The position numbers and the translations under genes were made by a program. Of a stretch of DNA of 49,948 nucleotides, positions 27,901 to 36,730 are shown one piece after another (position 1 is the first letter of the stretch; the number at the start of each line of letters is the position of its first letter). The stretch covers positions 1 through 49,948 of the forward strand of contig NZ_JAFVMH010000014.1 of NCBI RefSeq assembly GCF_017377735.1, written 5' to 3'. Source of the DNA: Acetobacter garciniae (GTDB taxonomy: Bacteria > Pseudomonadota > Alphaproteobacteria > Acetobacterales > Acetobacteraceae). The notes under the pieces were generated by a model that was given only the letters and a program-made list of their open reading frames with translations, searched no databases and was not told the DNA's origin.

Positions 27901-30900
27901 CGCTGGAACAGGTCGGCCGCCGTGGGTGTGATGTCGAGATGGCGAAGCTGCACCTGCGCCTGTGTCCAGGCCAGGGTGCGCACGCGGTCGAATGCGGCGT
28001 GGGTGCGGTGCGTGTCGATCATGTCCAGCAAAGCCGCGCGGTTGGGCGCGGCCATGGTCCAGAATGTCACACGCATGGCGGCCCCCGGGCGAATGGCAAG
28101 CGGCACACGAATGGCGAAGATCGGGTCCAGCACCGTGCCCGTATGGCCCGACAGAGCCCCCTCGCCCATGACGGCGTCGGGATGGGCCAGGTCGCCCCCC
28201 CGCCCGATAAAACGGGCGCGATCGGTCTCGACCGCGATCGCGGCTTCGCATACCGCCAGATGGGCCAGCCAGATTTCCGGCTCGTCCGGGGTGCGGCGGC
28301 GGCGGGTCGCGATCAGCGCGCGTGAGGCGGGGAGATACTCGGTCTGGACAAAAAGCTTGGTAAAGGCCGGGTGCGCGAGATCGCCCGCCTGCGCCAGAAG
28401 GGCAAGCTCGGCATAGGAGGTAACGTCGATTTCCAGCATGTCGCTGCCGGTGTTGAACAGCGAAAGCTGGCGGACCTCGGCATCGTCCTCGGCGGAGACG
28501 AAGACTTCCAGCGTCGTGGTCAGCGCGCCGTCCTGGCGGGCGAATTCGGCACGGTCTTCGTGAAAGACCACGGCATAATCGTCGGGCGGGGTGGGGCTGG
28601 GTTGCGCGCCTACGGAAAAGACACGGCCCGTGCGTCTGTTTTTCAGGTACAGGTAGGTTCCGTGGTCGTCGCGGGTCATGTCTTCGCGCCAGCGGGTGAT
28701 GGCAAGCCCGTTCCAGCGGCTGTAGCCCGAGCCCGCAGCCGTCAGCATGACCGTATAACGCCCGTTGGAGAGCAGATGCGTGACCGGCTGGGGCGTATCC
28801 GCCCGGTCCAGGTAGCGCCCGGCCGGTGCCGCCACGGCGCTGACCGTGGGGTGGGCGTCGTCCTCGGATGGCAGGGGGCGGGCCACGGCACCCATGCGGG
28901 GGGCGCGTTCCTGCAACAGCAGTTCGGCCGAGGCAATGACCGGGTCACAGTGGAAACGCGCGCGCATGATCCCGTTCATGACCGCATCCGCCACCGAGAG
29001 AATGGACATGCCCTGATGGTGCGCCATATACGCACGCACCAGCGCCATGGTCTTGCGGTCGGGCACGCGCGAGGGGGTGTAGTCCAGCGCCTCGTACAGC
29101 CCGTAGCGGCCCAGTGCGCCGGTCTTTTCCAGAACGTACAGGTTGGCCACGGCCTTTTGGGGGTCCACCATGGCCGCAAGCAGGGTGGCGTAGGGGGCCA
29201 CCACCGTATCCAGCCCCAGCCCGCGCTTGAGCCCAAGCCCGGGAATGCCGAAATTGGAATACTGATAGGTATAGTCGAGATCGCGCACGTTATAGGCGGA
29301 TTCCGAAATACCCCACGGAATGTCGCGCGCCTGCCCGTAGGCGATCTGGCGCTGCACGATCAGGGCGTTGGTCTGTTCGAGCAGGCTGCCCGCGGGCGCG
29401 CGCATGACCAACGAGGGCATGAGGTATTCGAACATCGAGCCCGACCACGACACCAGTGCGGCCCCCGACCCCACGGGTGTGATCGACCGCCCCAGGCGGA
29501 ACCAATCATGGGCGGGCATGTCGCCCTTGGCGATGGCGAAAAACACCGCCAGCCGCGCTTCTGACGCCAGCAGGTCGTAGCAGTTGCTGTCCTGCGTGTC
29601 CTCCGCCACAAGGTAGCCGATGGACAGCAGCTTGCGCGCGGTATTGCACAGGAAGGCAAAATCCATTTCCAGTGCCAGGGTTCTGGCCCTGTGCGCAATC
29701 GTCGCCAGCCGGTGGGGAAGGGTTGCGTGCAGGTCGGGATCGAAATCGCGCAGATGGCTTTCCAGCGCGCGCATGGGGGCCGAAACCCAGAACAGCCGGT
29801 CGGCTATGCGTTCGTCCACCGCCTCGGTTTCGGCGGGATGCAGGTGGGCGACATGTTCGGCAATTTCGCTGGCATGGCGGTGCAGGGCCTGGAGTTCGGG
29901 CAGCGACCGCGTGACGGAAGCTCCCTGCACCGCCTTTTTCAGCCCGATCAGCCGCCGCAGCAACTGCCGTTCATCCGCGGTTTGCGTCAGGCGCGTACCG
30001 TTGCGAAACGTCAGGTCCGTAATGGCAATGTTCAGGACATCGATAATGCCCTCGCGCCAGGTGGCGGTATCGGTCTGGTCATGGCACCATTCATGGCACG
30101 TGCTGGCCAGCGCGATCAGGTGCCCGGCAAAATTGCCGCTATCCACGCTGGAAACATAGATCGGCTCAAGCGGTTCAAGGCTTGACGTTGCGTACCAGTT
30201 GTAGAAATGCCCCCGGTAGCGCTGCATGACATCCAGTGTGGCGAAGGTGGCCTCCAGCCGGTCTATGGTGTCGGCCAGCCCCACCCACCCGAAATCGCGC
30301 GCGCTGGCGGTGCAGAGCAGGTAAAGGCCGATATTGGTGGGTGATGTGCGCCGGGCCAGGACGGGGGACGGGTCTTCCTGGAAATTGTCGGGCGGCAGCA
30401 TGTGGTCCGACTGGGTGGTGAAGGTTTCGAAAAACCGCCAGGTGCGCCGCGCGGTCATGCGCAGGGTGCGGATATCCGTGCGCGACGGGCGCGAGCGCGC
30501 GGCAATGACGGGCGTGCGGCTGGCCCACATGGCAATGGCGGGCGACAGGCACCACAGAATGGCGAAAGGCACCGCCAGGACAAGATTCCACGGCGCGCCC
30601 CCTGCCGCAACGCCCAGCGTAATACCCCCCGCCAGCAGCGGTGCAGGCAGCATGCGGCCGTAATAGCCGCCAACCCCCGAACGCAGCAGCCCCGCGATCT
30701 GGGCTGCTGGCACCCATTGCAGCATGTTGCGCCGGGTAATGAACACCCGCACCAGCGTGCGCAGGATCGCATCCGCCATCAGAAAAGCCTGATGGGCCAG
30801 AAACGCGATGTTCAGGAACGTCATGACCGCGGCTTCGGCACTGGCGGCCCCTACCACGCTCAGGTAACTGCGCAGGGTAATCCATTCGCGGCGCGGAATA

Positions 30901-33536
30901 AGGTCGGGCACGACGGGCAGGAACGCAGGCACCGCAATGGCCAGCAGCACGAAGCCTGTCCAGATCAGGGCGGCATGCAGGGGCAGGAACCACCCCGCCA
31001 CCAGCGTAAGCAGGGACAGCGGCGTGCATAACGTACGGCGCAGGTTATCGAGCATTTTCCACCGCGCAATGCCCGAAAGCCGTTCGCGCGCGGGGGCCGC
31101 CCTGCGCACAAGGCTTGAGAGAACCCACGGCAGAAGCTGCCAGTCCCCACGCGTCCAGCGGTGCAGTCTCTGGGCCGCGACCAGGTAGTCGGTGGGGAAT
31201 TCCTCCACCACCTCGACATCCGTTGCAAGGCCCGCGCGGGCGAAGATCCCTTCGAACAGGTCGTGGCTGAGCAGGCTGGATTCGGGCACGCGCTGGGCCA
31301 GGGCCGCCTCGAACGCGTCGATCTCGTAAATACCCTTGCCTGCATAGGACCCTTCACCGAACATGTCCTGGTACAGGTCGGACACGGCGGCGGAATACGC
31401 GTCGATCCCGCTGGCGCTGGCGAAGATACGCTGGAACAGCGTGCTCTCATGCCCCACGGGCAGGGACGGCGTGACCCGGGGCTGAAGAATGGCGTAGCCT
31501 TCATGCACCCGCCCCGATACGGGGTCGAAGGCCGGGGCGTTGAGCGGGTGCGCCATCTTGCCCACCAGGCGGCTGACGGTTTCCAGCGGCAGGCGGGTAT
31601 CCGCATCCAGGGTAATGACGTATTTCACATCATAGGGCAGCGGGTCGGACTGGGCCAGGAAGGTCGTGTCCAGCGCGCCGCGCAACAGGCGGTTGAGTTC
31701 ATGCAGCTTGCCGCGCTTGCGTTCCCACCCCATCCAGACCTGTTCGCTTTCGCACCACACGCGCCTGCGGTGCAGCAGGTAGAACCGCATGCCGCCGGGT
31801 GCGGGACCGTATTTATGGTTCAGCGCCTGCACGCCGGTTTGCGCCAGTGTCAGCAGGTAATGGTCCTCCGGCGCGTCGGGGCCGTTATGATCGGCCCAGT
31901 CGCTCAGCAGTGCGAAATGCACCGCATCGTCCCGCGCGGCCAGGCAATGCACTTCCAGCCGGGCCAGAAGGGCCTTGACCGTTTCTTCCGACGTCAAAAG
32001 GGCCGGCACCACCACCATGGTACGCAGGCTGGGCGGAATGCCGTCGAGAAATTCCAGCCCCGGCAGGGCGGTCGCATGCAGCGCTTCCAGGGCGATGCGG
32101 TTCACGCAGGCCACTGCCGCCTCCGACACCGGTATAAAGCCCAGAACGGCCAGAACCCAGGCGATATGGCCGATCGTGCCGAAGGACAGCCAGAAGGGTA
32201 TGGCCAGCAGAAGCACGCTGAGCAGCGTGACCACCACGCTATAGGCGGCAATGCCGCAGGCACAGAACCCGCGCACCAGCCACCGGCCCCATGACGGGCG
32301 AAAGCCGATCATGGCCTCCAGCGCCGGGCGCCCGCCCATGAGCAGGTAATAACCCGGATCGCTGCGACGCCGATCGTACGGTTCGACCGCCTGCGCCTTG
32401 CGCGCCATGGCCACACTCAGTTCGGCCACGTCAAGTTCGGTATGCCTGCTCCCGCGGGAGAGATCCTCGATCGCCTTGTGATACAGGTCGCGGCTGGCGA
32501 AATCGGTATGGGTAAAGCTGTCGTATCCGGCAAAAACCCGGTTGATGAGGCAAACGCGATCGAATGCTTCCGTCCAGTCCAGTTCCGAAATCAGGCGCAG
32601 GCTGGTAATGATATTGCGCACCGTGGCGTTGAACGCGCCCTGTTCCTGCAAATCCTCGCGCACGGCCCGATCGATGGAGGAACCCTGTTCGACAAGGCGC
32701 TGTTCCAGCCAGATCAGGGCGGGGTCCTTTTCCGGGTCCAGCCCGCGTGATCGGTAGGCAAGCTGGGCGGTGAACGCACCGTCCAGGCTGGCGGGGTCCA
32801 CCGTGGCCAGGAAGGCGGACATGGCCATGTGCCTGTCCTTGCGAAAACTGTCCAGCCTGTCTGCCAGTTTATCGGCTTCGCGCCTGCTGGCATTGTTGTG
32901 CATGATCGCACCCACCACGCGGCGCAAATTCTCGATCAGGACAATGCGCAACGTGATCGGCACCGCCCAGATCTCACCAATGGTCAGGGGCGTTACACTC
33001 TGATAGGCCAGCAGGTAGTTGTACAGCACATCGGGCTGAATATTGCTGTCCGTATGGGCCACAAGCGCCCATGTCACGCCAAAAACCCTTGGCAAGTCCT
33101 TGAAAGGCCCGTTTGCCAGCTTGGGCAGGCGGGCGTAATAGCCCTGCGGCAGGTCCAGCCCTGTTTCGCGGATCTGCATGTCGACCAGGGAATAGTTATC
33201 CGCAAGCCACTGCGCGGCGGGGGTCAACTGCCTGCCCGCCAGCATGGCCTGGGAAATTTTCTCATCCGCCGCGCGCAGGAAAGCGCCGTTCTGTGCAAGG
33301 CGTTTTGACAGGGGCCGCCCGCTTCCACCCGCCCGGGGTGTAATGGTCTGGGCGGCAGCCAGGCTCCTGGCATGCGCTTCCAGCCGTTCGAGGCCGAAAA
33401 TCTCGCTTCTCAGCGGGGTAAAATCGTCACGCCATGCGTCTTGGGGGGCACGGCCCGTCGCCCGCCGCAGCCAGGCGCGCCATCCCTCACCCGCAGCACG
33501 CCCGCCCTGCGCAGATACGGCAGTGTTCGCATCCAT
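24957..33536 (-). CDS. ndvB: Cyclic beta-1,2-glucan synthase
   Basis: Very large inner-membrane enzyme, 2859 residues, the size of ChvB/NdvB. It makes cyclic beta-1,2-glucan from UDP-glucose for the periplasm or export. The N-terminal part and helices near 420-480 lead to a GT84 glycosyltransferase domain with DADTRLP at about 643 and RLHRWTRGDW at about 790. A second set of membrane helices lies about 825-1010. A middle glucoamylase-like region (EPIYVSSVDSGNFAGHL near 1120) follows, then two beta-sandwich/GH94 phosphorylase-like units, the last with GTGDWNDGMN near 2534; in the family this part controls chain length. ATG at 33536 follows GGAGCAAGGG. No glucan exporter gene (ndvA/chvA) adjoins it. 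The frame is intact over its full length. Confidence 0.93.
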   Translation of the reverse strand: MDANTAVSAQGGRAAGEGWRAWLRRATGRAPQDAWRDDFTPLRSEIFGLERLEAHARSLAAAQTITPRAGGSGRPLSKRLAQNGAFLRAADEKISQAMLAGRQLTPAAQWLADNYSLVDMQIRETGLDLPQGYYARLPKLANGPFKDLPRVFGVTWALVAHTDSNIQPDVLYNYLLAYQSVTPLTIGEIWAVPITLRIVLIENLRRVVGAIMHNNASRREADKLADRLDSFRKDRHMAMSAFLATVDPASLDGAFTAQLAYRSRGLDPEKDPALIWLEQRLVEQGSSIDRAVREDLQEQGAFNATVRNIITSLRLISELDWTEAFDRVCLINRVFAGYDSFTHTDFASRDLYHKAIEDLSRGSRHTELDVAELSVAMARKAQAVEPYDRRRSDPGYYLLMGGRPALEAMIGFRPSWGRWLVRGFCACGIAAYSVVVTLLSVLLLAIPFWLSFGTIGHIAWVLAVLGFIPVSEAAVACVNRIALEALHATALPGLEFLDGIPPSLRTMVVVPALLTSEETVKALLARLEVHCLAARDDAVHFALLSDWADHNGPDAPEDHYLLTLAQTGVQALNHKYGPAPGGMRFYLLHRRRVWCESEQVWMGWERKRGKLHELNRLLRGALDTTFLAQSDPLPYDVKYVITLDADTRLPLETVSRLVGKMAHPLNAPAFDPVSGRVHEGYAILQPRVTPSLPVGHESTLFQRIFASASGIDAYSAAVSDLYQDMFGEGSYAGKGIYEIDAFEAALAQRVPESSLLSHDLFEGIFARAGLATDVEVVEEFPTDYLVAAQRLHRWTRGDWQLLPWVLSSLVRRAAPARERLSGIARWKMLDNLRRTLCTPLSLLTLVAGWFLPLHAALIWTGFVLLAIAVPAFLPVVPDLIPRREWITLRSYLSVVGAASAEAAVMTFLNIAFLAHQAFLMADAILRTLVRVFITRRNMLQWVPAAQIAGLLRSGVGGYYGRMLPAPLLAGGITLGVAAGGAPWNLVLAVPFAILWCLSPAIAMWASRTPVIAARSRPSRTDIRTLRMTARRTWRFFETFTTQSDHMLPPDNFQEDPSPVLARRTSPTNIGLYLLCTASARDFGWVGLADTIDRLEATFATLDVMQRYRGHFYNWYATSSLEPLEPIYVSSVDSGNFAGHLIALASTCHEWCHDQTDTATWREGIIDVLNIAITDLTFRNGTRLTQTADERQLLRRLIGLKKAVQGASVTRSLPELQALHRHASEIAEHVAHLHPAETEAVDERIADRLFWVSAPMRALESHLRDFDPDLHATLPHRLATIAHRARTLALEMDFAFLCNTARKLLSIGYLVAEDTQDSNCYDLLASEARLAVFFAIAKGDMPAHDWFRLGRSITPVGSGAALVSWSGSMFEYLMPSLVMRAPAGSLLEQTNALIVQRQIAYGQARDIPWGISESAYNVRDLDYTYQYSNFGIPGLGLKRGLGLDTVVAPYATLLAAMVDPQKAVANLYVLEKTGALGRYGLYEALDYTPSRVPDRKTMALVRAYMAHHQGMSILSVADAVMNGIMRARFHCDPVIASAELLLQERAPRMGAVARPLPSEDDAHPTVSAVAAPAGRYLDRADTPQPVTHLLSNGRYTVMLTAAGSGYSRWNGLAITRWREDMTRDDHGTYLYLKNRRTGRVFSVGAQPSPTPPDDYAVVFHEDRAEFARQDGALTTTLEVFVSAEDDAEVRQLSLFNTGSDMLEIDVTSYAELALLAQAGDLAHPAFTKLFVQTEYLPASRALIATRRRRTPDEPEIWLAHLAVCEAAIAVETDRARFIGRGGDLAHPDAVMGEGALSGHTGTVLDPIFAIRVPLAIRPGAAMRVTFWTMAAPNRAALLDMIDTHRTHAAFDRVRTLAWTQAQVQLRHLDITPTAADLFQRLAGHLLYAGPALRASSSTIGKGAGPQPLLWEQGISGDLPVLVLRIRENANIDIVRMLLHAHEYFRLKQFAVDFVILNEHPTSYLQDLQTSLDQLVHSVPRAGNNAGSVRVLRTDLLSPVMHDLILSVARVVLLADHALADQLDQAEGPLPRRVLPPRAAPRPTAEGFSAPALPELEFFNGHGGFAQDGQEYRIVLGPGQKTPAPWINVIANERFGFQVSAEGCGYTWSGNSREHQITPWSNDPVSNRAGEVIYLRDEHTGVLWCPTAAVRRDRAATYVACHGRGYTWLERVAHGVSSRVLQYVPVADPIKITRLQLHNLSDQPRTLSVTAYVEWVLGAARSTAAPFIRTELDEDSGTLFARNRWNTHYDSRVAFADIGGFVSASSGDRTGFIGRNGTLDHPAAFVRTNGVQGRTGSGLDPCGVVQTVVILPPGGTMEVVFLLGEGENEEDARRLVARYRAADLDEVLDTVRRQWDTVTGSVQVRTPDRAMDIMLNGWLLYQTLASRVLARAGFYQASGAYGFRDQLQDGMALVSSRPDLVRAHLLRAASRQFVEGDVQHWWLPQTGAGVRTHISDDCAWLAYTVAHYVNTTGDGGVLDEPLAFLQAPPLPMTEHDRFMVPAVSAESGSLFEHCARALDRSLAVGAHGLPFMGTGDWNDGMNRVGEQGRGESVWLGWFLHAALTAFIPIARARGEHARVQAWQDHAQALAVALERTWDGDWYLRAYFDDGTPLGTHLAAECQIDAISQSWAVLSGVAPMERAEHAMRSVMARLVREADGLVLVLTPPFNTMEPDPGYIRGYPPGIRENGGQYTHAALWTVMATAALGDGEKAHALFRTLNPINHAATLQDAARYRLEPYVVAADIYSCPPHVGRGGWSWYTGSAGWMQRVGVETLLGIRIQGTRLLINPCIPRDWPGFEVTLRWRSATYVVRVSNPEHVSRGVGHVLMDGKALQAYSAPEMVDDGATHTIDVTLGSGAFTG

Positions 33537-33595
33537 CCCTTGCTCCAGATCGGTGCGAACACAATCCGTTGCACCGCTTTTTTATCGGCGATGTC

Positions 33596-33826
33596 CTATT
33601 TGCGGAACAGGCTCGTTCTCGGCCCCACCGCGCGCGCAGAAAGCTTGCGCAATAAAGGCGGCACATCCCCTTCCGATGGCGGGGAGGTCATGCCTAGGCC
33701 GGCCTGCGGCAGAAAGAACCTGTTGTCGAGCCGATTTTTCTCATCCCCCGTGACGGGGCAGGATGGATAGCCCGTATCGGGGACAAGGGCGCGGCCGGAA
33801 ATAGCCTGTTTTTGAGACGTACCCAT
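33596..33826 (-). CDS. Hypothetical small protein (76 aa) upstream of ndvB
   Basis: Not recognised. I support it because the ATG at 33826 has a strong ribosome site (GAGGAG, seven bases spacing), it is co-directional with ndvB and ends 59 bases before the ndvB start. The product is polar, with several Pro and Gly, a single Cys and a basic C-terminus ending in RTSLFRK, with no signal peptide or membrane segment. It may be translated in the ndvB leader. The open frame extends upstream to 34027, but the internal ATG is much better placed. Confidence 0.45.
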   Translation of the reverse strand: MGTSQKQAISGRALVPDTGYPSCPVTGDEKNRLDNRFFLPQAGLGMTSPPSEGDVPPLLRKLSARAVGPRTSLFRK

Positions 33827-34301
33827 TGCTGTTCTCCTCGGGTGCGAAAATATGGGAACAGTGATACCGACCGGCAAAGCGATATCAGGCGACGGGGCTG
33901 CCGCCACACACTGAACCGGGCTTGCTGTCAGTTCTTCATAAACGTGGGAACCACCGTTACGTTGCACAATTATTTTATGCATCCTGCACGACAGGGGCGC
34001 ATTTTCTTGCAAGACATTGCCCTGCAAGAATTTTGACTATAAAAGCCGCCCGCTTTACCAGCCAGACGCCCCCCCTACAGGGAACATTGCACACCACAGA
34101 TGCGCTTTCGAACGATCGGGCACGCCTGCTGCGGCCATGCCCGCCCGGTCGGCCCTGACGCCGCGCAGGCGATCCGGTGCCCGGTTCAAGCACCCGGTGC
34201 AGGCGTCTGGTGCAGGGTAGCTGGCGCAGGTGCCTTGCGGCCCGCAGCACCCTCTCCTGTCCCCTGGCTTCGTGGGCCAACGGGCAGGGCTGCGGGCAGG
34301 C
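33827..34301. other. Gap with an inverted repeat between the 76-aa gene and the membrane-protein gene
   Basis: About 475 bases without a gene I can support. It contains a perfect dyad, TTCTTGCA at 34004-34011 and TGCAAGAA at 34023-34030 around an 11-base loop, followed by TTTT on the plus strand. It could be a hairpin terminator or an operator. Small open frames on both strands here lack ribosome sites. Confidence 0.4.
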
Positions 34302-35165
34302 CTAGCGCCGCAAGGCCTCGGTCGCGGCGTACAGGCTGTCTCTCTGCCGGCCACCCACCGCCCCCGCGACACAGGCGATGAACGCCCCGACCAGCATGGA
34401 AAAGAACGTATACAGGGCGAATGACGATGCGGCCTTGCGCGTGAGATCGACGATATGGGCCGCTTTGGCAAGACTGTCCTTTTCCGCGGCAATCGCCTGA
34501 TCGACCCGCCCTGTGGCTTCCTGTTCGGAAATGCCCACGCGGCTGGCGACCATCTGGGTCAGATACTGATGATCGGCCGGGGAGATCTGGCCGGTCGCGG
34601 CTGTTGCGAGAATACGCGCCACTTCCGATCTGGCCTCCTGCGGATTGGATGTATCGGGTGTCGTGCCGCGGAACAGGGTGTCGATCAGGTATTCCTCCGG
34701 CCCCGATCCGGGGTGGGAGAGCGCTTCCCCGCCCATCCTGCCCAGGCTTGCGGTTGCATGTTTCCCCACCCCTTCGAGTGCCAGGCCCATGCTTGAGCCC
34801 GCCACCCCGACCACAAGCAGGACCGAGACCGCCCATGCGACGAACCCGGCCGCGGCGTCGCGAAATTCCACATCGCGGCGCGCGCTCTCAACCGTCGCGC
34901 GGTGCAGCCGGCCTGTCAGATACCCCCCGAAAAACGAGGAAATCCACTGCACCACGATCAGCCATATGGCGGTGACCACGGTAAATGTCAGGCCGGAAGG
35001 GTTGGTATCCGAAAAGGGGGAAACCCAGGCCAGGCCAAGGCCCGAGCCCAGGGCGATGAGCATGATGGCCATGGCGGTGGCGACAATCGCACCGCCCAGC
35101 ACAGCCCCCCACGATAGCCCGCCATTGGGCGAGACGATAGCCGTTTCCTGCGTATCGAGCGTCAT
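34302..35165 (-). CDS. Four-helix inner membrane protein, function unknown
   Basis: A 287-residue membrane protein. Hydrophobic segments lie at about 17-42 (LSWGAVLGGAIVATAMAI start), 55-80, 100-128 and 253-278. A soluble, charged loop of about 120 residues sits between helices 3 and 4, containing ISPADHQYLTQMVASRVGI. Glycine-rich helix packing (ALGSGLGLAWVSPF) recalls a family of unnamed alphaproteobacterial membrane proteins; I cannot give a function. ATG at 35165 is 11 bases after a 23-aa microprotein gene whose end overlaps the GAGAG ribosome site, so the two are translated together. The longer frame to 35303 passes over that microprotein and is rejected. Confidence 0.7.
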   Translation of the reverse strand: MTLDTQETAIVSPNGGLSWGAVLGGAIVATAMAIMLIALGSGLGLAWVSPFSDTNPSGLTFTVVTAIWLIVVQWISSFFGGYLTGRLHRATVESARRDVEFRDAAAGFVAWAVSVLLVVGVAGSSMGLALEGVGKHATASLGRMGGEALSHPGSGPEEYLIDTLFRGTTPDTSNPQEARSEVARILATAATGQISPADHQYLTQMVASRVGISEQEATGRVDQAIAAEKDSLAKAAHIVDLTRKAASSFALYTFFSMLVGAFIACVAGAVGGRQRDSLYAATEALRR

Positions 35166-35176
35166 GGCACGTACTC

Positions 35177-35248
35177 TCAACGGTAGAAGAGGAAAAGAAG
35201 AATGATGATGGGAATGGGAATACCAAGAAGCCAGAGCAGAATTGGCAT
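35177..35248 (-). CDS. 23-residue hydrophobic microprotein
   Basis: Short gene ending in TGA at 35177-35179. ATG at 35248 has GGAGGA with seven bases spacing, one of the best ribosome sites in the window. The product starts MPILLWLLGIPIPI and ends LFLFYR: a single membrane-spanning helix with only one charged residue, at the C-terminus. It lies directly upstream of the four-helix membrane protein, with 11 bases between them. Very small hydrophobic proteins of this look occur widely in Proteobacteria next to membrane or stress genes, from memory. A partner or regulator of the adjacent membrane protein is the natural guess. Confidence 0.6.
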   Translation of the reverse strand: MPILLWLLGIPIPIIILLFLFYR

Positions 35249-35593
35249 GGGACGATCCTCCGCAACGGGACTGTTCCAACGTGGCGCACGCAATGAAGTT
35301 CACGCCCGCACTGGAAGTTTCGCAATTCCATGACGTTGCGCCCGCTCGGTGGAGGGAAAGAGAGAAATTTTAAATAACCAGCAACTATTTCCCAAAGGGG
35401 GCGTAAACCCAATCGAGGCCGCCAGGACATGCCGTCGCACCGGCAACCTGGCAGCAGGATACCTGTCTGGACGATGGGGGGACCATCCCGCCCACCAGCA
35501 CGCATCCTGAAACGTTCCGTTTGATTCGATGAAAAAATCAGCAAACGGGTACTATGGCTTTCGCCAACAGCGTTCAAACAGAAGGACTTCGCC

Positions 35594-36094
35594 ATGACGA
35601 CCCAGAAATCTTTGTCCGACGCGTTTTACGAAACGTTGAAGGATATCTATTTTGCCGAAAAGCAGATTCTCAAATCGCTCAAGAAGGCGATCAGTGCCGC
35701 CCAGGCGCCCGACCTGAAGGAGGCGTTCGAAACCCACGCCACCCAGACCGCCACGCATGTGGAACGGCTGAACCAGGTGTTCGAACTGATCGGCAAGGCG
35801 GCCCGTACCAAGACCTGCCAGGCCATGCAGGGCATTCTTGCCGAGATGGAGGAAGATCTCGACGATTTCGGGGAAACCGAAGCCTCGGACGCGGTGCTGA
35901 TTGCCTGCGCCCAGGCGGTCGAACATTACGAAATTGCCCGTTACGGTACGCTCAAGACCTGGGCTGGCAGCCTGGGCCTTGATGAGGTGGAAGACCTGCT
36001 GGGCCAGACACTTGAGGAAGAAAAGCAGACCGATGCGCTGCTGAGCGAAATCGCGGAGCGGGAGAGCAACCCCAAGGCCATGCAGATGGCATGA
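35594..36094 (+). CDS. YciE/DUF892 family ferritin-like protein
   Basis: Four-helix-bundle protein of the YciE (DUF892) family, 166 residues, normal length. Characteristic parts: LSDAFYETLKDIYFAEKQILKSLKKAI near 7-33, HATQTATHVERLNQVFELIG near 47-66, AQAVEHYEIARYGTLKTWA near 106-124, and TLEEEKQTDALLSEIA near 137-152. The Glu and His residues in these helices are those expected of a di-iron ferritin-like site. Relatives are stress-induced and of unknown reaction. ATG at 35594 follows AAGGA. Placed between membrane-stress-type genes and a PhnA gene, which suits a general-stress role, although no EcfG-type promoter was found. Confidence 0.87.
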   Translation: MTTQKSLSDAFYETLKDIYFAEKQILKSLKKAISAAQAPDLKEAFETHATQTATHVERLNQVFELIGKAARTKTCQAMQGILAEMEEDLDDFGETEASDAVLIACAQAVEHYEIARYGTLKTWAGSLGLDEVEDLLGQTLEEEKQTDALLSEIAERESNPKAMQMA

Positions 36095-36152
36095 CCGCCG
36101 CTACGGGCTGGGTCGTGCTGCCGGGATCAGGGACGGAGGTGGGGCGTGGGGT

Positions 36153-36488
36153 TCACGCCTTGCGCAGAAATTCCGCCTTGAGCCGGTAGCCGCCCGCCTC
36201 GACCGCGTGATCGCCGTGGCCCAGGCGGATATTCTTGATCTTTGTGCCCACTTTCAGCGTGGTCGAAGATCCCTTTACCTTCAGATCCTTGATGACGACG
36301 ACCGTATCGCCATCGGCCAGGGCCACGCCGTTGGCGTCGCGCACGATCTCTTCGGCGGGTGTGTCCTCGGGGGTATTTGCGACATCGACCGGCCATTCAT
36401 AGCCGCAGGTATCGCAGACATGGTTCGCCCCCTCGATATGGGTTTCATCCAGGGTGCATTGCGGGCAGACAGGTGCGGTTGTGCTCAT
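36153..36488 (-). CDS. PhnA/YjdM family zinc-ribbon protein
   Basis: A 111-residue protein of the PhnA (YjdM) family. Residues 8-28 are a zinc ribbon with Cys8, Cys11, Cys25 and Cys28. The C-terminal half (DGDTVVVIKDLKVKGSSTTLKVGTK) is the SH3-like PhnA domain. Despite the historical name it is not a phosphonate-degrading enzyme; its function is unknown. I chose the ATG at 36488, since family members begin a few residues before the first CxxC; the open frame continues to 36683 with no family resemblance. It converges on the YciE-like gene. Confidence 0.87.
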   Translation of the reverse strand: MSTTAPVCPQCTLDETHIEGANHVCDTCGYEWPVDVANTPEDTPAEEIVRDANGVALADGDTVVVIKDLKVKGSSTTLKVGTKIKNIRLGHGDHAVEAGGYRLKAEFLRKA

Positions 36489-36664
36489 GACCGTTGATTT
36501 AACGCCCCATGGCCTTGCGCACAATCCCCCGCATGGTGTGTTGCCCGCCCGCCGGACCCTGCCCCGGCTTTGAAAAGACGGTGTGCGGGACAGGCAGGAC
36601 AGGCTGTGCAAGCAGTCGAAAACCCTCGCGCGTGGGCCGTGGGCAATACAGGCTGGAACAGGCG

Positions 36665-36685
36665 TTTTGGTCTTGAGCACCAAAA
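36665..36685. promoter_or_regulatory. Inverted repeat upstream of the 40-aa microprotein gene
   Basis: TTTTGGT and ACCAAAA form a perfect 7-base dyad around CTTGAGC, followed four bases later by TATAAC at 36690-36695, which could be a -10 element for the small gene starting at 36731. It is a candidate operator overlapping a promoter, on position and symmetry only. Confidence 0.3.
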
Positions 36686-36730
36686 ATGTTATAACGCAGC
36701 ACCAGACGACCCCAGGGACCGAGGTGCACG

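Noticed and set aside
34004..34030. CIRCE-type heat-shock operator
   Set aside because: The dyad TTCTTGCA does not match TTAGCACTC-N9-GAGTGCTAA and no chaperone gene is nearby.
35304..35593. EcfG-type general-stress promoter before the YciE-like gene
   Set aside because: GGAAC-like strings occur but none has a CGTT/GTT element at the required 16-18 base spacing in the right orientation.
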